Positions 37,813 through 46,795 of a stretch of 64,000 nucleotides of DNA are shown here, piece by piece. A program made the position numbers and the translations under genes. Origin of the DNA: Bacteroides caecimuris (GTDB taxonomy: Bacteria > Bacteroidota > Bacteroidia > Bacteroidales > Bacteroidaceae); NCBI RefSeq assembly GCF_001688725.2, contig NZ_CP015401.2:62001-126000 (forward strand). Direction: 5' to 3'. The first letter of the stretch is position 1. Every line of letters starts with the position of its first letter. The notes under the pieces are model-generated. The model saw only the letters and a program-made list of their open reading frames with translations, was not told where the DNA came from and did no database searches.

Positions 37813-38700
37813 TCAGTATTTCCCGGTGAGGCCGATAAAGGCATCTTCCAAATTCACTTGTTCACAGTGCAAGTCTCTGTAGGGCACTGACATTGATTTC
37901 AGTTTAGCTTCTGTTTCTGCCGGTTGCAGGAAGGAGAAAGTCTCCAACTGGTTCCGCATGACAGAAGGATGGTAGAAATCATCCGATGCAGGAAGTTCAT
38001 AACCTTCGGGTATAGTGAAGGTGTAGCGACGTCCTTTTTCCAGTAATTCGGCGATTGGTTTCTGAATCAGTATCTTTCCGTAGTCCATAATAATGCAGTC
38101 GTCAACGAGACGTTCCATATCCTGAATGATATGTGAAGTCAGAAAGACGGTTTTTCCTTCCGAGCGGGCGTAGTCGCGGAGATAGTCGACAAACAGGCGG
38201 CGGTAGCCGGGATCGAGTCCGAGTGAGAAGTCGTCCAGTACCAGAAGTTCCGGATTTTGTGCAAGGATAAGTCCGAGAGCTACTTGAGAGCGCTGTCCGC
38301 AGGACATACGTGAGATACGTTGTCCGGGAGCTACTTTCAGTTTATTCATCAGTTCGTAGTACGCTTCTTTTTTCCACTGGCCGGGGTAGAAGGCTGCGTA
38401 GAATTTTTCTATTTCGGTGATGGTCATGAATTGGTATTGCACATGACCTTCGATGAGCAGTCCGATATTGCGGCGCAGAGCCGGTGCCATTGTTTGTATC
38501 TCCTGTCCGAAGATGCGGCATTCCCCTGAACGGGGTTTCAGGTAACCGCTCAAGATATTGATAGTGGTGGTTTTGCCCGTACCGTTCTTTCCCAATAGTC
38601 CCAGGATACGTCCTTTAGGTACTGTGAAACTAAGGTTTTCGTAAATCAACCGTTTGCCATAGTAGTGCGTCAGGTTGTTACATTCGATAATTTGTTCCAT
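37813..38700 (-). CDS. ABC transporter ATP-binding protein with unusual Walker B
   Basis: A 295-residue ATPase. The Walker A is GLLGKNGTGKTTTINI near 33-48, the Q-loop region follows, the signature is MSCGQRSQVALG near 136-147 in place of LSGGQ, and the Walker B is LLVLDDFSLGLDPG near 156-169, where the usual catalytic Glu after the Asp is itself an Asp. The His switch is LTSHIIQDME near 190. The C-terminal 80 residues form an extra regulatory-like domain ending NLEDAFIGLTGKY, usual in ABC-2 exporter ATPases. The Glu-to-Asp change should slow hydrolysis. It belongs with the permease and DUF4857 protein downstream. Confidence 0.88.
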   Translation of the reverse strand: MEQIIECNNLTHYYGKRLIYENLSFTVPKGRILGLLGKNGTGKTTTINILSGYLKPRSGECRIFGQEIQTMAPALRRNIGLLIEGHVQYQFMTITEIEKFYAAFYPGQWKKEAYYELMNKLKVAPGQRISRMSCGQRSQVALGLILAQNPELLVLDDFSLGLDPGYRRLFVDYLRDYARSEGKTVFLTSHIIQDMERLVDDCIIMDYGKILIQKPIAELLEKGRRYTFTIPEGYELPASDDFYHPSVMRNQLETFSFLQPAETEAKLKSMSVPYRDLHCEQVNLEDAFIGLTGKY

Positions 38701-38723
38701 TTGATTTTATCTGTTATTTCGAT

Positions 38724-39290
38724 TCAAAAGAAGAAAAGGAAAAGAATGGGAATCAAGATTCCGACAATGATTTCTATTCCCCCTCTGCCGATAATGCCCT
38801 TGTTCCCTTTCAGCATGATGATGCCGGAGAGAGTAATGATAATAAGGGCGATAGCGAAAATATCCGCGAAGTAAGTCCACCATTGTCCCGGATTGTAATG
38901 TAAACGGGACATTGCTCCGATAAGCGGGCGACGGGTGACGGATTCATATACCGCTTCTCCTGTCTTCACGTTTACCAGGAGGTTGGAACCGCCTTTCAGG
39001 AAGACTTTCATTACATCCGTTTTCGGGAAGTAATATTTGGTATAGTTGCCGGTTTCTCCTAACGGTTCCAGTAGAGTTAGTACTTTCTCTTTACTCATTC
39101 CAGCTTTGTCCGGTAGCTTTTCCGCTATTTTATATTCTTTCCGTGTGATGGAGAAGTTCGGATTAATCGTGTCACGGTGATTCATTACAATTCCGGAAAT
39201 GGCATATATCAATACCATTCCGGAAAAGAAAAATGACAGGTCACGGTGTATGAGCCGACTCCATTTACGGATGTTACTACTCCACTTCAT
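38724..39290 (-). CDS. PepSY-associated membrane protein
   Basis: A 188-residue protein with an N-terminal membrane anchor segment (WSRLIHRDLSFFFSGMVLIYAISGIVMNHRD, about 10-40), a periplasmic PepSY-like region (about 60-125, with LLEPLGETGNYTKYYFP and VNVKTGEAVYESV) and two C-terminal helices (about 135-160 and 168-188). The HRD and NHRD histidines at the membrane faces are where PepSY iron-reductase-type proteins place heme or metal ligands. It overlaps the OB-like lipoprotein gene by 14 bases. In a cluster with a TonB receptor this suggests a metal or heme step, but that is inference. Confidence 0.8.
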   Translation of the reverse strand: MKWSSNIRKWSRLIHRDLSFFFSGMVLIYAISGIVMNHRDTINPNFSITRKEYKIAEKLPDKAGMSKEKVLTLLEPLGETGNYTKYYFPKTDVMKVFLKGGSNLLVNVKTGEAVYESVTRRPLIGAMSRLHYNPGQWWTYFADIFAIALIIITLSGIIMLKGNKGIIGRGGIEIIVGILIPILFLFFF

Positions 39291-39864
39291 ACGAATTAGC
39301 TTCCATAAAATAGAAAGATAAATACTCTTTTCCCGTTTCTGCCTTGCGGTCGGCTATTTTTGCGCGGAAGTCTGCGATGCGGGCTTCGGGGCTGTTAGCC
39401 GTTTCGCCGCGTGCTTTCTTTTCAGAGTCGCATCCGGCTTCGTTTGTTCCGTGTTTCTCGGCAGCCTGTGCTTTCAGTTGCGCTTCCCAGTTTTGGAGGT
39501 AGGCTTCGTCGATGCGTTGTTCTTTTAATGTTCCGGTAACACGGACGATAGAGTTTACACATTTAGGATCGAAGGCTCCCAATGTTCCGGCTTCTACACG
39601 GATCACTTGTGTATCGTCACTACCCATCAGGAAGATTTTCTTTGCACCATGTTTGCAGGTATGTGTGCAAACGCCTTCAATGGTAACTTCTTGCCCTGCA
39701 AGGTTTTCGGCATTGGCAAGGAGAGAATCGATTTCCAAAGCGGAAGATGCAGACTGTTCTGTTGTCGCTTCTGATGCGCTTTTCTGTTGTTTGTTACCAC
39801 ATGAAGTTCCGATAAAGGTTATTGCCATAAGGGCAATGGCGATTGTTAACTTTTTTGTTTTCAT
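39277..39864 (-). CDS. OB-fold-like lipoprotein with a Cys/His motif
   Basis: A 195-residue lipoprotein (lipobox GTSC, Cys22). After a Ser/Thr/Glu-rich linker, residues about 48-115 read like a bacterial OB-fold (AGQEVTIEGVCTHTCKHGAKKIFLMGSD, then IVRVTGTLKEQRI). The CTHTCKHG motif near 66-73, together with Cys at FDPKCVN and EAGCDSEK, could bind a metal ion. The C-terminal part (about 120-180) is Ala/Lys/Glu-rich and helical. It overlaps the PepSY gene start by 14 bases, so the two products probably work together. No enzyme motif is visible. The GTTTCA box array lies just upstream. Confidence 0.72.
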   Translation of the reverse strand: MKTKKLTIAIALMAITFIGTSCGNKQQKSASEATTEQSASSALEIDSLLANAENLAGQEVTIEGVCTHTCKHGAKKIFLMGSDDTQVIRVEAGTLGAFDPKCVNSIVRVTGTLKEQRIDEAYLQNWEAQLKAQAAEKHGTNEAGCDSEKKARGETANSPEARIADFRAKIADRKAETGKEYLSFYFMEANSYEVE

Positions 39865-39947
39865 TATTATTGCTTCGTTTTTATATAGTTTGTAATCAGT
39901 TTTTCGTTTGTTTATAGCTTGTAATAGTTAGCCTTACGGGCGGGGGA

Positions 39948-40011
39948 GTTTCAACCCTGCCTGAAACTTTTAGTTTCATACCGAGAAACAAAGTGTTTCA
40001 AGGCATGAAAC
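39948..40011. promoter_or_regulatory. Array of alternating GTTTCA / TGAAAC boxes, 11-bp spacing
   Basis: Six half-sites alternate in orientation: GTTTCA 39948, TGAAAC 39962, GTTTCA 39973, AGAAAC 39984, GTTTCA 39995 and TGAAAC 40006. The last five start exactly 11 bases apart, each separated by a 5-base spacer of different sequence. They fill the only long gap (160 bases) within the nine-gene operon, between the Fibrobacter-paralog lipoprotein gene and the OB-like lipoprotein gene. They could be an operator for an internal promoter or a set of alternative RNA hairpins. One box deviates by a single base. Confidence 0.6.
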
Positions 40012-40024
40012 AAATGTTAGTCTT

Positions 40025-40945
40025 TTAATTAGCGGCTTGGTCCTTTACACAACGGAGTTGCTGACCTGATTTAATGCTGATATAAGGAACGTTGATGCGT
40101 CCTTCGGGATAGCTTTTTGTAAATGTTGTCATTTGGGCGAAGAACTGGATATTGGTTAGTTTTGTTGGATCTGTCTTGTCTAGATAAAGTGGTGCGTAAC
40201 AGGTAGAAGACATAATATATGTCAAAGCCGGTTGTCCTTTATATTTTTCTAAAGTTTCTGATGTTGTATTACCTGAATAGAACGTTGTTAACTGGTATGT
40301 AGGTGTAGCAGCAAAAGTACTTTGCATTCTCACACCTGATAAAACATAATTCCAGCCCGCAGCGTTGTATTTATTCATATTTCCTCCACTATATGCCTCA
40401 TCATAAAAAAGAGCGTCATTTTTGGTCATGTTGCCGGTTTCTCCTACTGCTTTATTTGAAAGTCCGCAGAGTCCGACGAATTCCAAGCGTGTCGGGATGT
40501 GCCAACCTTCCGGACAGATGCCTTGAGCACCTTCAAATTCATAACAATTTTCTTCTGTTACTTCTTTGCCGCCAAGTGCTGCATACAAGTCATAAAGATA
40601 GCCTAACTTTTTGATGGATGCTTCATCTGTCAGGGCTTCCGCTCCACCGGCAGTGGCCTTATCTGTAATTCCGGTAAGTTGATACGGATACCAAATGTGT
40701 GCATCCGCTGTCGGGTCACTTGAAGGTGTATATCCTTCCGGCACATAACGTAACGGTTCTGCCATCCAAGTCGTTCCGTTAGCAAGTTTCACTGTTTTAT
40801 AAGTCTCTCCATAATAAACGAAATATCCGTCATGTTCCTCGAAATTAGTATCACCTGGTGTTTCGTCTTCTTTCGGTAATTTGTCATCATCACTACAAGA
40901 TGCAAAGAGTGCTGCTGCGAGCATAAACATTAAGTACTTTTTCAT
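40025..40945 (-). CDS. Lipoprotein with Fibrobacter-succinogenes-type paralogous domain
   Basis: A 306-residue lipoprotein (lipobox FASC, Cys17, then SDDDK, a surface-export context). Residues about 40-300 match the Fib_succ_major fold: YKTVKLANGTTWMAEPLRY near 50-70, GICPEGWHIPTRLEFVGLCG near 140-160 and the C-terminal ISIKSGQQLRCVKD. The GWHIPT motif is diagnostic. Proteins of this family are common on the surface of Bacteroidetes, with largely unknown roles. Its stop lies 14 bases from the last box of the GTTTCA array. It follows the DUF6850 gene by 40 bases. Confidence 0.85.
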   Translation of the reverse strand: MKKYLMFMLAAALFASCSDDDKLPKEDETPGDTNFEEHDGYFVYYGETYKTVKLANGTTWMAEPLRYVPEGYTPSSDPTADAHIWYPYQLTGITDKATAGGAEALTDEASIKKLGYLYDLYAALGGKEVTEENCYEFEGAQGICPEGWHIPTRLEFVGLCGLSNKAVGETGNMTKNDALFYDEAYSGGNMNKYNAAGWNYVLSGVRMQSTFAATPTYQLTTFYSGNTTSETLEKYKGQPALTYIMSSTCYAPLYLDKTDPTKLTNIQFFAQMTTFTKSYPEGRINVPYISIKSGQQLRCVKDQAAN

Positions 40946-40984
40946 GTTCTGATAAATTTAGTTTATATAATTATATTGATTCAT

Positions 40985-42493
40985 TTAAAATATATATCCT
41001 AGTTTAATGGTTTCACTCCACCGATTCGCTCCTACTATGTATTTAAGGTTGAAGCCATGTGTATATTCGGTTTGGATTTCCGCATACATTCCTCGATAAA
41101 ACTTGTAGCGGAGTCCAACTTCAAACGTTAGTCGGGGGGCTGTTGCGTATTCGTTCTGTAGATTATAATAGTCTGTCAATCGGTACGGAGGTTCACCCGC
41201 CTCTGATTCAGTTTTAACTGTTTTACTCTTCTCCGTATAATCTCCAATAGAGAAAACACCGGAAGTTTTCAGATCAAATAGTTTGGTGTGGAATGTGCCG
41301 GCAAGGTAAATACGCCCACATGTCATAGTCTGTGAAACGGAGTAGGGGAACATCTGTGTAGTCAGACTTTTCAATGATGACACATTCGCGCCAAAGCGTA
41401 GTTCTCTCCGGGGGGCTATGAACTCATATTCGGATTGGACAGAAAAGACACTTCTTTCAAAAATGCGGTTAGAACCATAAACATGAGTAGTCGTTATTCC
41501 GTTGGAAGTTTCCCGACCTAATACATTTTCATCATTAAATTGGCGTGACCAAGTCAAATTTAACCGTAGGAAGTGTGCTGCATTTCCTTTTGAGAAACGA
41601 TAGCTCAAGTGTGAAGTGACCCGATTGGCCGGGAATTTGAACCAGATGCTTTCCTTTTCTCCAGCCGAACCTGATGAATGGCTGTATTCCACATCTACAT
41701 AAAAAGCCTTCCATTGGAATTGAGCGGCTGCTCCGTGAGATAGTTCTTTAATAGGAAATCCATTCATACCCGATTCATTCAGATGAATTCCGCTGCCTTC
41801 CCATGTCTCATACGCACCGTACATTAGTCCTTTGTCCAAGAAGGCATAGTACGATGTAGCAGCGGTGCCGATTTCTTCTGCTTTGACCGATTCACTGTTC
41901 TTGCCAAAAATGTAAGAGAATCCTATGGCATAGTCATCCGAATGATACATTATACTTGGAGCTACTTTTAAGTCTAGTCTATAATTGGTATGCCGCAGAT
42001 CTTTACGTTTCGAGTAGTTGGCGGAGGTAAAGTCTATTTTTCCGCCTATACGCCAACAGGGGGCAATGTCTTTGGCTATACCTCCCATGAAAGCATAAGT
42101 CTGTAAATCTTTCCGGCCGGGAGTAAATTCCAGTATGTCTACCGGATAGAATCCCGGATGAATGAACATAGAACCACTCATATTTCTACCGGAAGTGTGA
42201 TCAAACGAAAATGAACCTGTCAGAGAATAGCTTTTTAGATGTGTGATAGACTTTGCTATTGCACCTGCGTTCCATAACTTGTCGGCTTCGTAATAATTGT
42301 GGAAATCGCCATGATTATTCCTACCATATAGTTCAGCATAGGAAACGGTGGTACTGTCCACCATTATTCCGGTAACGTTTGCTCCGGCATTCCAAGGATT
42401 ACGCCGTTCCACAAGATCGTAAGATTGTGCCGAGACTGTGGATGCCACGTACAAGAAAAGACAAGTTATATATATTCGTTTCATATTATTCAT
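40985..42493 (-). CDS. DUF6850-type outer-membrane beta-barrel protein
   Basis: About 502 residues. Two starts are possible, ATG 42493 or ATG 42484; a signal peptide MKRIYITCLFLYVASTVSAQ begins at the latter, and either overlaps or abuts the end of the upstream gene. The mature protein opens SYDLVERRNPWNAGANVTG and consists of alternating aromatic/hydrophobic strands (for example YYEADKLWNAGAIAKS, SLTGSFSFDHTSG, RLTFEVGLRYKFYRG), ending in the phenylalanine-terminated strand WSETIKLGYIF recognised by the outer-membrane assembly machinery. I recognise the family as DUF6850, which accompanies DUF4876 and a TonB receptor. It may form a pore or a scaffold for them. No function is known to me. Confidence 0.8.
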   Translation of the reverse strand: MNNMKRIYITCLFLYVASTVSAQSYDLVERRNPWNAGANVTGIMVDSTTVSYAELYGRNNHGDFHNYYEADKLWNAGAIAKSITHLKSYSLTGSFSFDHTSGRNMSGSMFIHPGFYPVDILEFTPGRKDLQTYAFMGGIAKDIAPCWRIGGKIDFTSANYSKRKDLRHTNYRLDLKVAPSIMYHSDDYAIGFSYIFGKNSESVKAEEIGTAATSYYAFLDKGLMYGAYETWEGSGIHLNESGMNGFPIKELSHGAAAQFQWKAFYVDVEYSHSSGSAGEKESIWFKFPANRVTSHLSYRFSKGNAAHFLRLNLTWSRQFNDENVLGRETSNGITTTHVYGSNRIFERSVFSVQSEYEFIAPRRELRFGANVSSLKSLTTQMFPYSVSQTMTCGRIYLAGTFHTKLFDLKTSGVFSIGDYTEKSKTVKTESEAGEPPYRLTDYYNLQNEYATAPRLTFEVGLRYKFYRGMYAEIQTEYTHGFNLKYIVGANRWSETIKLGYIF

Positions 42494-43718
42494 GCAGGGA
42501 TTGTTTTTCTCTTTCATAAAAGTCCGAGGAAGAGTTGTTGGTATCTTCCAGTATTTCATAGCCTGCTTCACGAGAGGCTTCTTCATCGGTATGGCGGTAC
42601 AGGGTTCGTCCGTCATATAGCGCACTTTGAGTAACATAACCCGCATCAACAGAAGGCGGCATACGTTTCATATTATTGGAGGAACCTCCATAGTATATTT
42701 CTACTGCGTCTAATACCCAGTCGACCGGTACTTTAACAATCCTGTCTACTGTGCTTCCAGGTTTTTGAATAACATTGTCTGCCTGCGATACAAAATCTTG
42801 TATGGTAGTGTCTTTTGCCTTAAACAAGACAGTGGCAGGAGAAAATACAGAGAAAGTATAAGCATTTGCCTGTCCTGTTTTTATCACAACATTCAGATAA
42901 TGGTCTGGCGTTATCTGGTCGCCCGGTGCGGGGTGATACAATGTATTCCAGAAATATACGGGATTATAACAAACGAAATATCCGGGTTTGTTCAGATTGA
43001 CCGATTGGGTGTATTGCGCTGCGTGGTCGATAGCTCCGCAGATAACAACTACGGCATCTTCGCCAGGAGCCAAAGGGAATGTCTGTCCCGTACCTCCGAA
43101 CTGCCAGACACACTGTGCCACAGGTAAAAAGTCCGGAAATATGGTAGCTCCAGTTGATTCATCCTGTGTTACCCATACATTGGTTGCCTGCGAGTTATAA
43201 GGATCGAGTGAGCCGAAGCATAAACCATCGAGATATTGTGTCTCGAAGGTGTTGTTGTGTAGAATCATGTATTTGTCTGACTGATAGTTGCCTTCAAACG
43301 GTAGCTTGGTGCATCCCCCGCAATAAATCTCCTTGATAACAATGTCACCGGACCTGGAGTGCATCAGTGGGAGATTGAGGGCGAGGTCTCCATTCACAAA
43401 CTTCACCTTGTCTGCCAATCCGTTGAAGATATCCTGCTCCGCTTTATCACTTATCTGAATGCGGTATATGCCTTTGGTCAGGCTGAAACGGACTGTTCCG
43501 TTTTTATCTGTTTTTGACGTATACGAATTCCCCCGGTCTATATCTTCGATTTTTACGGTAACTCCTTCTCGGAGATAATCTGAGTATTCGTCCGGATATA
43601 CTGCATTTACTTGAAGCGTATGCAGTTGGTTATCGTAAGGGTTGTCCTTGTCAATGTCTGTACAACTTCCTGTGGTGAAGAATGTCATCAGTAATAATAT
43701 GTATGCTAGTTGCTTCAT
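42486..43718 (-). CDS. DUF4876 surface lipoprotein
   Basis: A 410-residue lipoprotein (lipobox TGSC, Cys19, then TDIDKDN, a surface-export context). Residues about 30-115 look like a carboxypeptidase-regulatory / Ig-like domain (VTVKIEDIDRGNSYTSKTDKNGTVRFSL). The remaining part starts DIVIKEIYCGGCTKLPFEG and YMILHNNTFETQYLDGLCFG, which resemble the DUF4876 core and a lamin-tail-like sandwich. Cysteines in YCGGC may bind metal or form a disulfide. The gene begins 4 bases after the TonB receptor stop and overlaps the DUF6850 start, so the three surface proteins are translationally coupled and presumably form one complex. Ligand unknown. Confidence 0.8.
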   Translation of the reverse strand: MKQLAYILLLMTFFTTGSCTDIDKDNPYDNQLHTLQVNAVYPDEYSDYLREGVTVKIEDIDRGNSYTSKTDKNGTVRFSLTKGIYRIQISDKAEQDIFNGLADKVKFVNGDLALNLPLMHSRSGDIVIKEIYCGGCTKLPFEGNYQSDKYMILHNNTFETQYLDGLCFGSLDPYNSQATNVWVTQDESTGATIFPDFLPVAQCVWQFGGTGQTFPLAPGEDAVVVICGAIDHAAQYTQSVNLNKPGYFVCYNPVYFWNTLYHPAPGDQITPDHYLNVVIKTGQANAYTFSVFSPATVLFKAKDTTIQDFVSQADNVIQKPGSTVDRIVKVPVDWVLDAVEIYYGGSSNNMKRMPPSVDAGYVTQSALYDGRTLYRHTDEEASREAGYEILEDTNNSSSDFYEREKQSLHE

Positions 43719-43722
43719 TGTT

Positions 43723-46560
43723 CTAGAATTTTATGCGGCAAGTTAATCCATAGTAAAAATCCGGAGTAAAAATGGCGCTTACTCCTGTTGCGTAAGAGGT
43801 TACATACTTCCGTGAATTCGTGAAGTTGATCGCATTGAGAGCGAGCGAGACATGATCGCCTATTTCTTTGGTTATATTGATATTGGCGGAGAAATAGGGA
43901 TCGTATCCATCCGCCGCGAACGTATAGGCATTGCCCGATTTGCGTATCAGGTTTGCGAATGCGGAATTCTGGGCTTCTTTTTCGGTAAAAGGGCGTATCT
44001 CATTATTGAGATCAAGGTATGCTACCGGATAAATCGCTGTATACGAATTGCCGTCATAAATACTACCTCCTGTTCCCGCATTACTATTATCACTTACGTT
44101 GAAAGCATATTCTTTACCGTTGTATTCGGACAGGTTCTGTGACCGTTTTAATAGAGAGGCCTCCAGCCGGAATGATATAATCAATCTGGCTTTGGGGATA
44201 CGGGTTATTGCCGTTATATTGGCGTCCAGAGAATGAGTACGTTTGCCGTTAGCTGTTGTCGATGAATTATCTCCGTTGGCATAGATACCTACATATTGGT
44301 AGGAACGATTTGGGATACCGGTATGTGACCACCCTGTTTGATAGTAGTAAGACAACGAATTATCTATATATTTCATATAATCATAGCTGGCATCCAGTCT
44401 CAATTGTGTACGAATAGGAGTTATTTCGGGAAAATCGACAATCATTTCCACTCCCCGGCGATTGATATCCGGTCCGTTGTCCGGTGAAACGGAATTGACA
44501 AAAGTACGGTTCGTTACTTTTACGTCCATAGGTACCCACTTCTCCGATTCATTTCCGCGTATATACACCATTCCTGTTTGGTTGTTTACGTTAATTTGCG
44601 GATTGGCAGGCATGCTGAATCTGTCCGGTAATTGCAGGACATCATAAGAAAACGGAGTATAGGCATTGGTGTATTTATAAGGATTTTTAGTACGGTTGAA
44701 ATAACCAACCAATGATATCTTGGTCTTTGCGATTTCGATATCGACTCCCAATTCTGCGTTTTGATTCCGTTGCCAACGCAAGTTTTTATTATGTAAGAGC
44801 ACGTATGGTTGGCTGTAATAGACGTAGGATGATTCGTTATTGTTATAAGAAACACCAAAAGTTTGTATGTCACGATACTCCTGTCTGGGATAGAGAATGT
44901 AATAAGACGGCAGTTTCTCGGCAACTCCCCATCCACCACGGATTGATATATTCCGGTTCAACTGCCATTTGGCATTGAAACGTGGTGAAAACGTATTCAG
45001 GTTTTTATATTCTGTTCCACTGATGAAAATCTTTTCCCAGCGTATACCTGCCATGAGTCTTAGTGTAGTGCTTCCGAGAGGTACTGTCAGATTCTCTTCA
45101 GCATAAAGTGAAACATTATGCATATACGGATAAGCAGTGTACGGACGCGGGCGATATCCGTTAGGAGCTAATGACGGGTTTTGGTAATATTCCCCTTCTC
45201 CTATGTTACCTGTTGATTTCCACTGAATTCCTGCTATCAGATTGCTGTTCACCTTTTTAAAATGTCGGTTCCACTCGTATTTTAGGGAAGCGGCATAATC
45301 CAGTTCTTTTGAATCTATAATTTGGTCGGCGAAATACGAATAAGGCAGTTTATCGGCAAGGAAATAACCTTCCTGTTCAGCATGTACAGCCGGTTGTTCG
45401 GACGCATACGTGTAGGGAGTATGTGCGTGTGACTTATTATCATTGTAATGGAGGGATGCGTCAAATTTCAGATTGGTAATCCATGACTTGTTGAGCAACC
45501 AGCTTAATGATGTGTTTGCCCGGAACACGTTATCCCTTACTTTTGTATATTCTCCGGTATAGGCATCGGGATCATCCTTGGTGTTCATACCTCCGATGTT
45601 TCCAGTGAAACCGATATTAAATCTGAAAATGTTCCGGAATGTATTATTATAGTTTGCAGAGAATCCTCTTCGTGTGTAGGAAGTGTAGGGTGATGATAAT
45701 TTCCGGGTGGCTTTTGTCCACTCGCCACTGATATTAACGGTACCTTTGTCATTTCCCAAAGCCAGTCCTTTTGAAAATGAAAACTGTTCTGTGCGGGGAT
45801 TAATGGCCAATAAGATCTCCCAAGGTGTTTTACCTTTTTTTGTCCGGATATTGATCATGCCACTGTTCAAATCTCCATACTCTGCTGAAGGTACACCTGT
45901 TATGACTTCTACCGATTCTATATTTGTAACGGCAATACTGCGTGTATCTATTCCGCTCATATTACCGAAAGATGCATTATTTCCCATGCGTATACCGTCT
46001 ACAGCTACTGCTGTTCCGAAAGTGGCGTTGCCAACGGTTGAACCTCCGTCTCTTAGTGAAAATACATTATTGGTAGTCAGATCCGGGACTTTCGTCTTTC
46101 CTCCCGGAAGAAGGGCGGATATGTCGCTGACGTTAGATACTTGAAGGTGTTCCAAAGCATTGCTTCCAATGATGAGAGTCGTATTCAACTCACTTTTGGG
46201 AGCTTGTGCTGTTATAACTACATCATCTAGCGCAAGGGTATTTTCTTTGAGTTGTATCGTTAGACCTTTGACGTTGCTGCGGATATCAACCCGAATTGTT
46301 GTTGTGACGTAACCGAGAAAGGAAACCTCCAGATTACATTTTCCTTCCTGAACTCCTTGTATTGTGAAATCTCCGTTCTGATTGGATACAGCCCACAAAT
46401 AGGTACCTTTGATAATGATGGATGCTCCCGGTAATGGAGTGTTTGTCTTTTCTTCGGTGATACGACCAGAGATTGTATACGTACCCGGGTTGGCTGTGGC
46501 TTTAAATACAATACAAAAGAGAAGCCCAAAGAACGCTATGTTTAGTCGAAAATGTCCCAT
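43723..46560 (-). CDS. TonB-dependent receptor with carboxypeptidase-regulatory-like N-terminal domain
   Basis: I place the start at ATG 46560, directly before the signal peptide MGHFRLNIAFFGLLFCIVFKATA; the frame is open 24 codons further upstream. About 945 residues. Domains: a CarboxypepD_reg-like domain (about 25-110, ISGRITEEKTNTPLPGASIIIKG), a plug (about 120-230, VAVDGIRMGNNAS and VEVITGVPSAEYGDLNSGMINIRTK) and a barrel ending DFYYGLTCRIKF. No SusD partner follows, so this is not a SusC-type glycan pair. It leads the nine-gene cluster and was probably named to import a scarce small ligand such as a metal complex, heme or a cofactor; the ligand is unknown. No perfect -7 box was found, although GAACTTTG lies about 20 bases upstream. 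Confidence 0.9.
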   Translation of the reverse strand: MGHFRLNIAFFGLLFCIVFKATANPGTYTISGRITEEKTNTPLPGASIIIKGTYLWAVSNQNGDFTIQGVQEGKCNLEVSFLGYVTTTIRVDIRSNVKGLTIQLKENTLALDDVVITAQAPKSELNTTLIIGSNALEHLQVSNVSDISALLPGGKTKVPDLTTNNVFSLRDGGSTVGNATFGTAVAVDGIRMGNNASFGNMSGIDTRSIAVTNIESVEVITGVPSAEYGDLNSGMINIRTKKGKTPWEILLAINPRTEQFSFSKGLALGNDKGTVNISGEWTKATRKLSSPYTSYTRRGFSANYNNTFRNIFRFNIGFTGNIGGMNTKDDPDAYTGEYTKVRDNVFRANTSLSWLLNKSWITNLKFDASLHYNDNKSHAHTPYTYASEQPAVHAEQEGYFLADKLPYSYFADQIIDSKELDYAASLKYEWNRHFKKVNSNLIAGIQWKSTGNIGEGEYYQNPSLAPNGYRPRPYTAYPYMHNVSLYAEENLTVPLGSTTLRLMAGIRWEKIFISGTEYKNLNTFSPRFNAKWQLNRNISIRGGWGVAEKLPSYYILYPRQEYRDIQTFGVSYNNNESSYVYYSQPYVLLHNKNLRWQRNQNAELGVDIEIAKTKISLVGYFNRTKNPYKYTNAYTPFSYDVLQLPDRFSMPANPQINVNNQTGMVYIRGNESEKWVPMDVKVTNRTFVNSVSPDNGPDINRRGVEMIVDFPEITPIRTQLRLDASYDYMKYIDNSLSYYYQTGWSHTGIPNRSYQYVGIYANGDNSSTTANGKRTHSLDANITAITRIPKARLIISFRLEASLLKRSQNLSEYNGKEYAFNVSDNSNAGTGGSIYDGNSYTAIYPVAYLDLNNEIRPFTEKEAQNSAFANLIRKSGNAYTFAADGYDPYFSANINITKEIGDHVSLALNAINFTNSRKYVTSYATGVSAIFTPDFYYGLTCRIKF

Positions 46561-46714
46561 ATACAAATTTTGTGCAAAGTTCCCTAAATATATAATGCAG
46601 GGCAATCGCAATAAATGACTATTTTTGGACATTTGATACCTATATGTGGTGATGGGGATTTTCGCCTGTTAATCGAAAAATGGTTTGTGATATAATAAAT
46701 AGGTATATAAAAAT

Positions 46715-46762
46715 AGTGACCGACTTGCATTACGACGATTGTCGTATAGCAAGCCGGTCACT
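46715..46762 (-). terminator. Strong hairpin terminator after asd
   Basis: AGTGACCG (46715-46722) pairs with CGGTCACT (46755-46762), and the stem continues inward with one mismatch and bulges to TACGAC/GTCGTA (46731-46736 with 46741-46746) closing a GATT loop. On the minus strand it is followed by TATTTTTA, so it should end asd transcription. On the plus strand the flank TATTTTGTTTTA is also T-rich. Confidence 0.8.
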
Positions 46763-46795
46763 TATTTTGTTTTATTTATATGCTTCTCTTGAAGT

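Noticed and set aside
39948..40011. A CRISPR array
   Set aside because: The boxes are 6 bases long, alternate in orientation and have 5-base spacers, which is far outside CRISPR dimensions.
43723..46560. A SusC/SusD glycan import pair
   Set aside because: No SusD-like gene follows and the receptor lacks the SusC-type barrel landmarks; its neighbours are DUF4876 and DUF6850 proteins.
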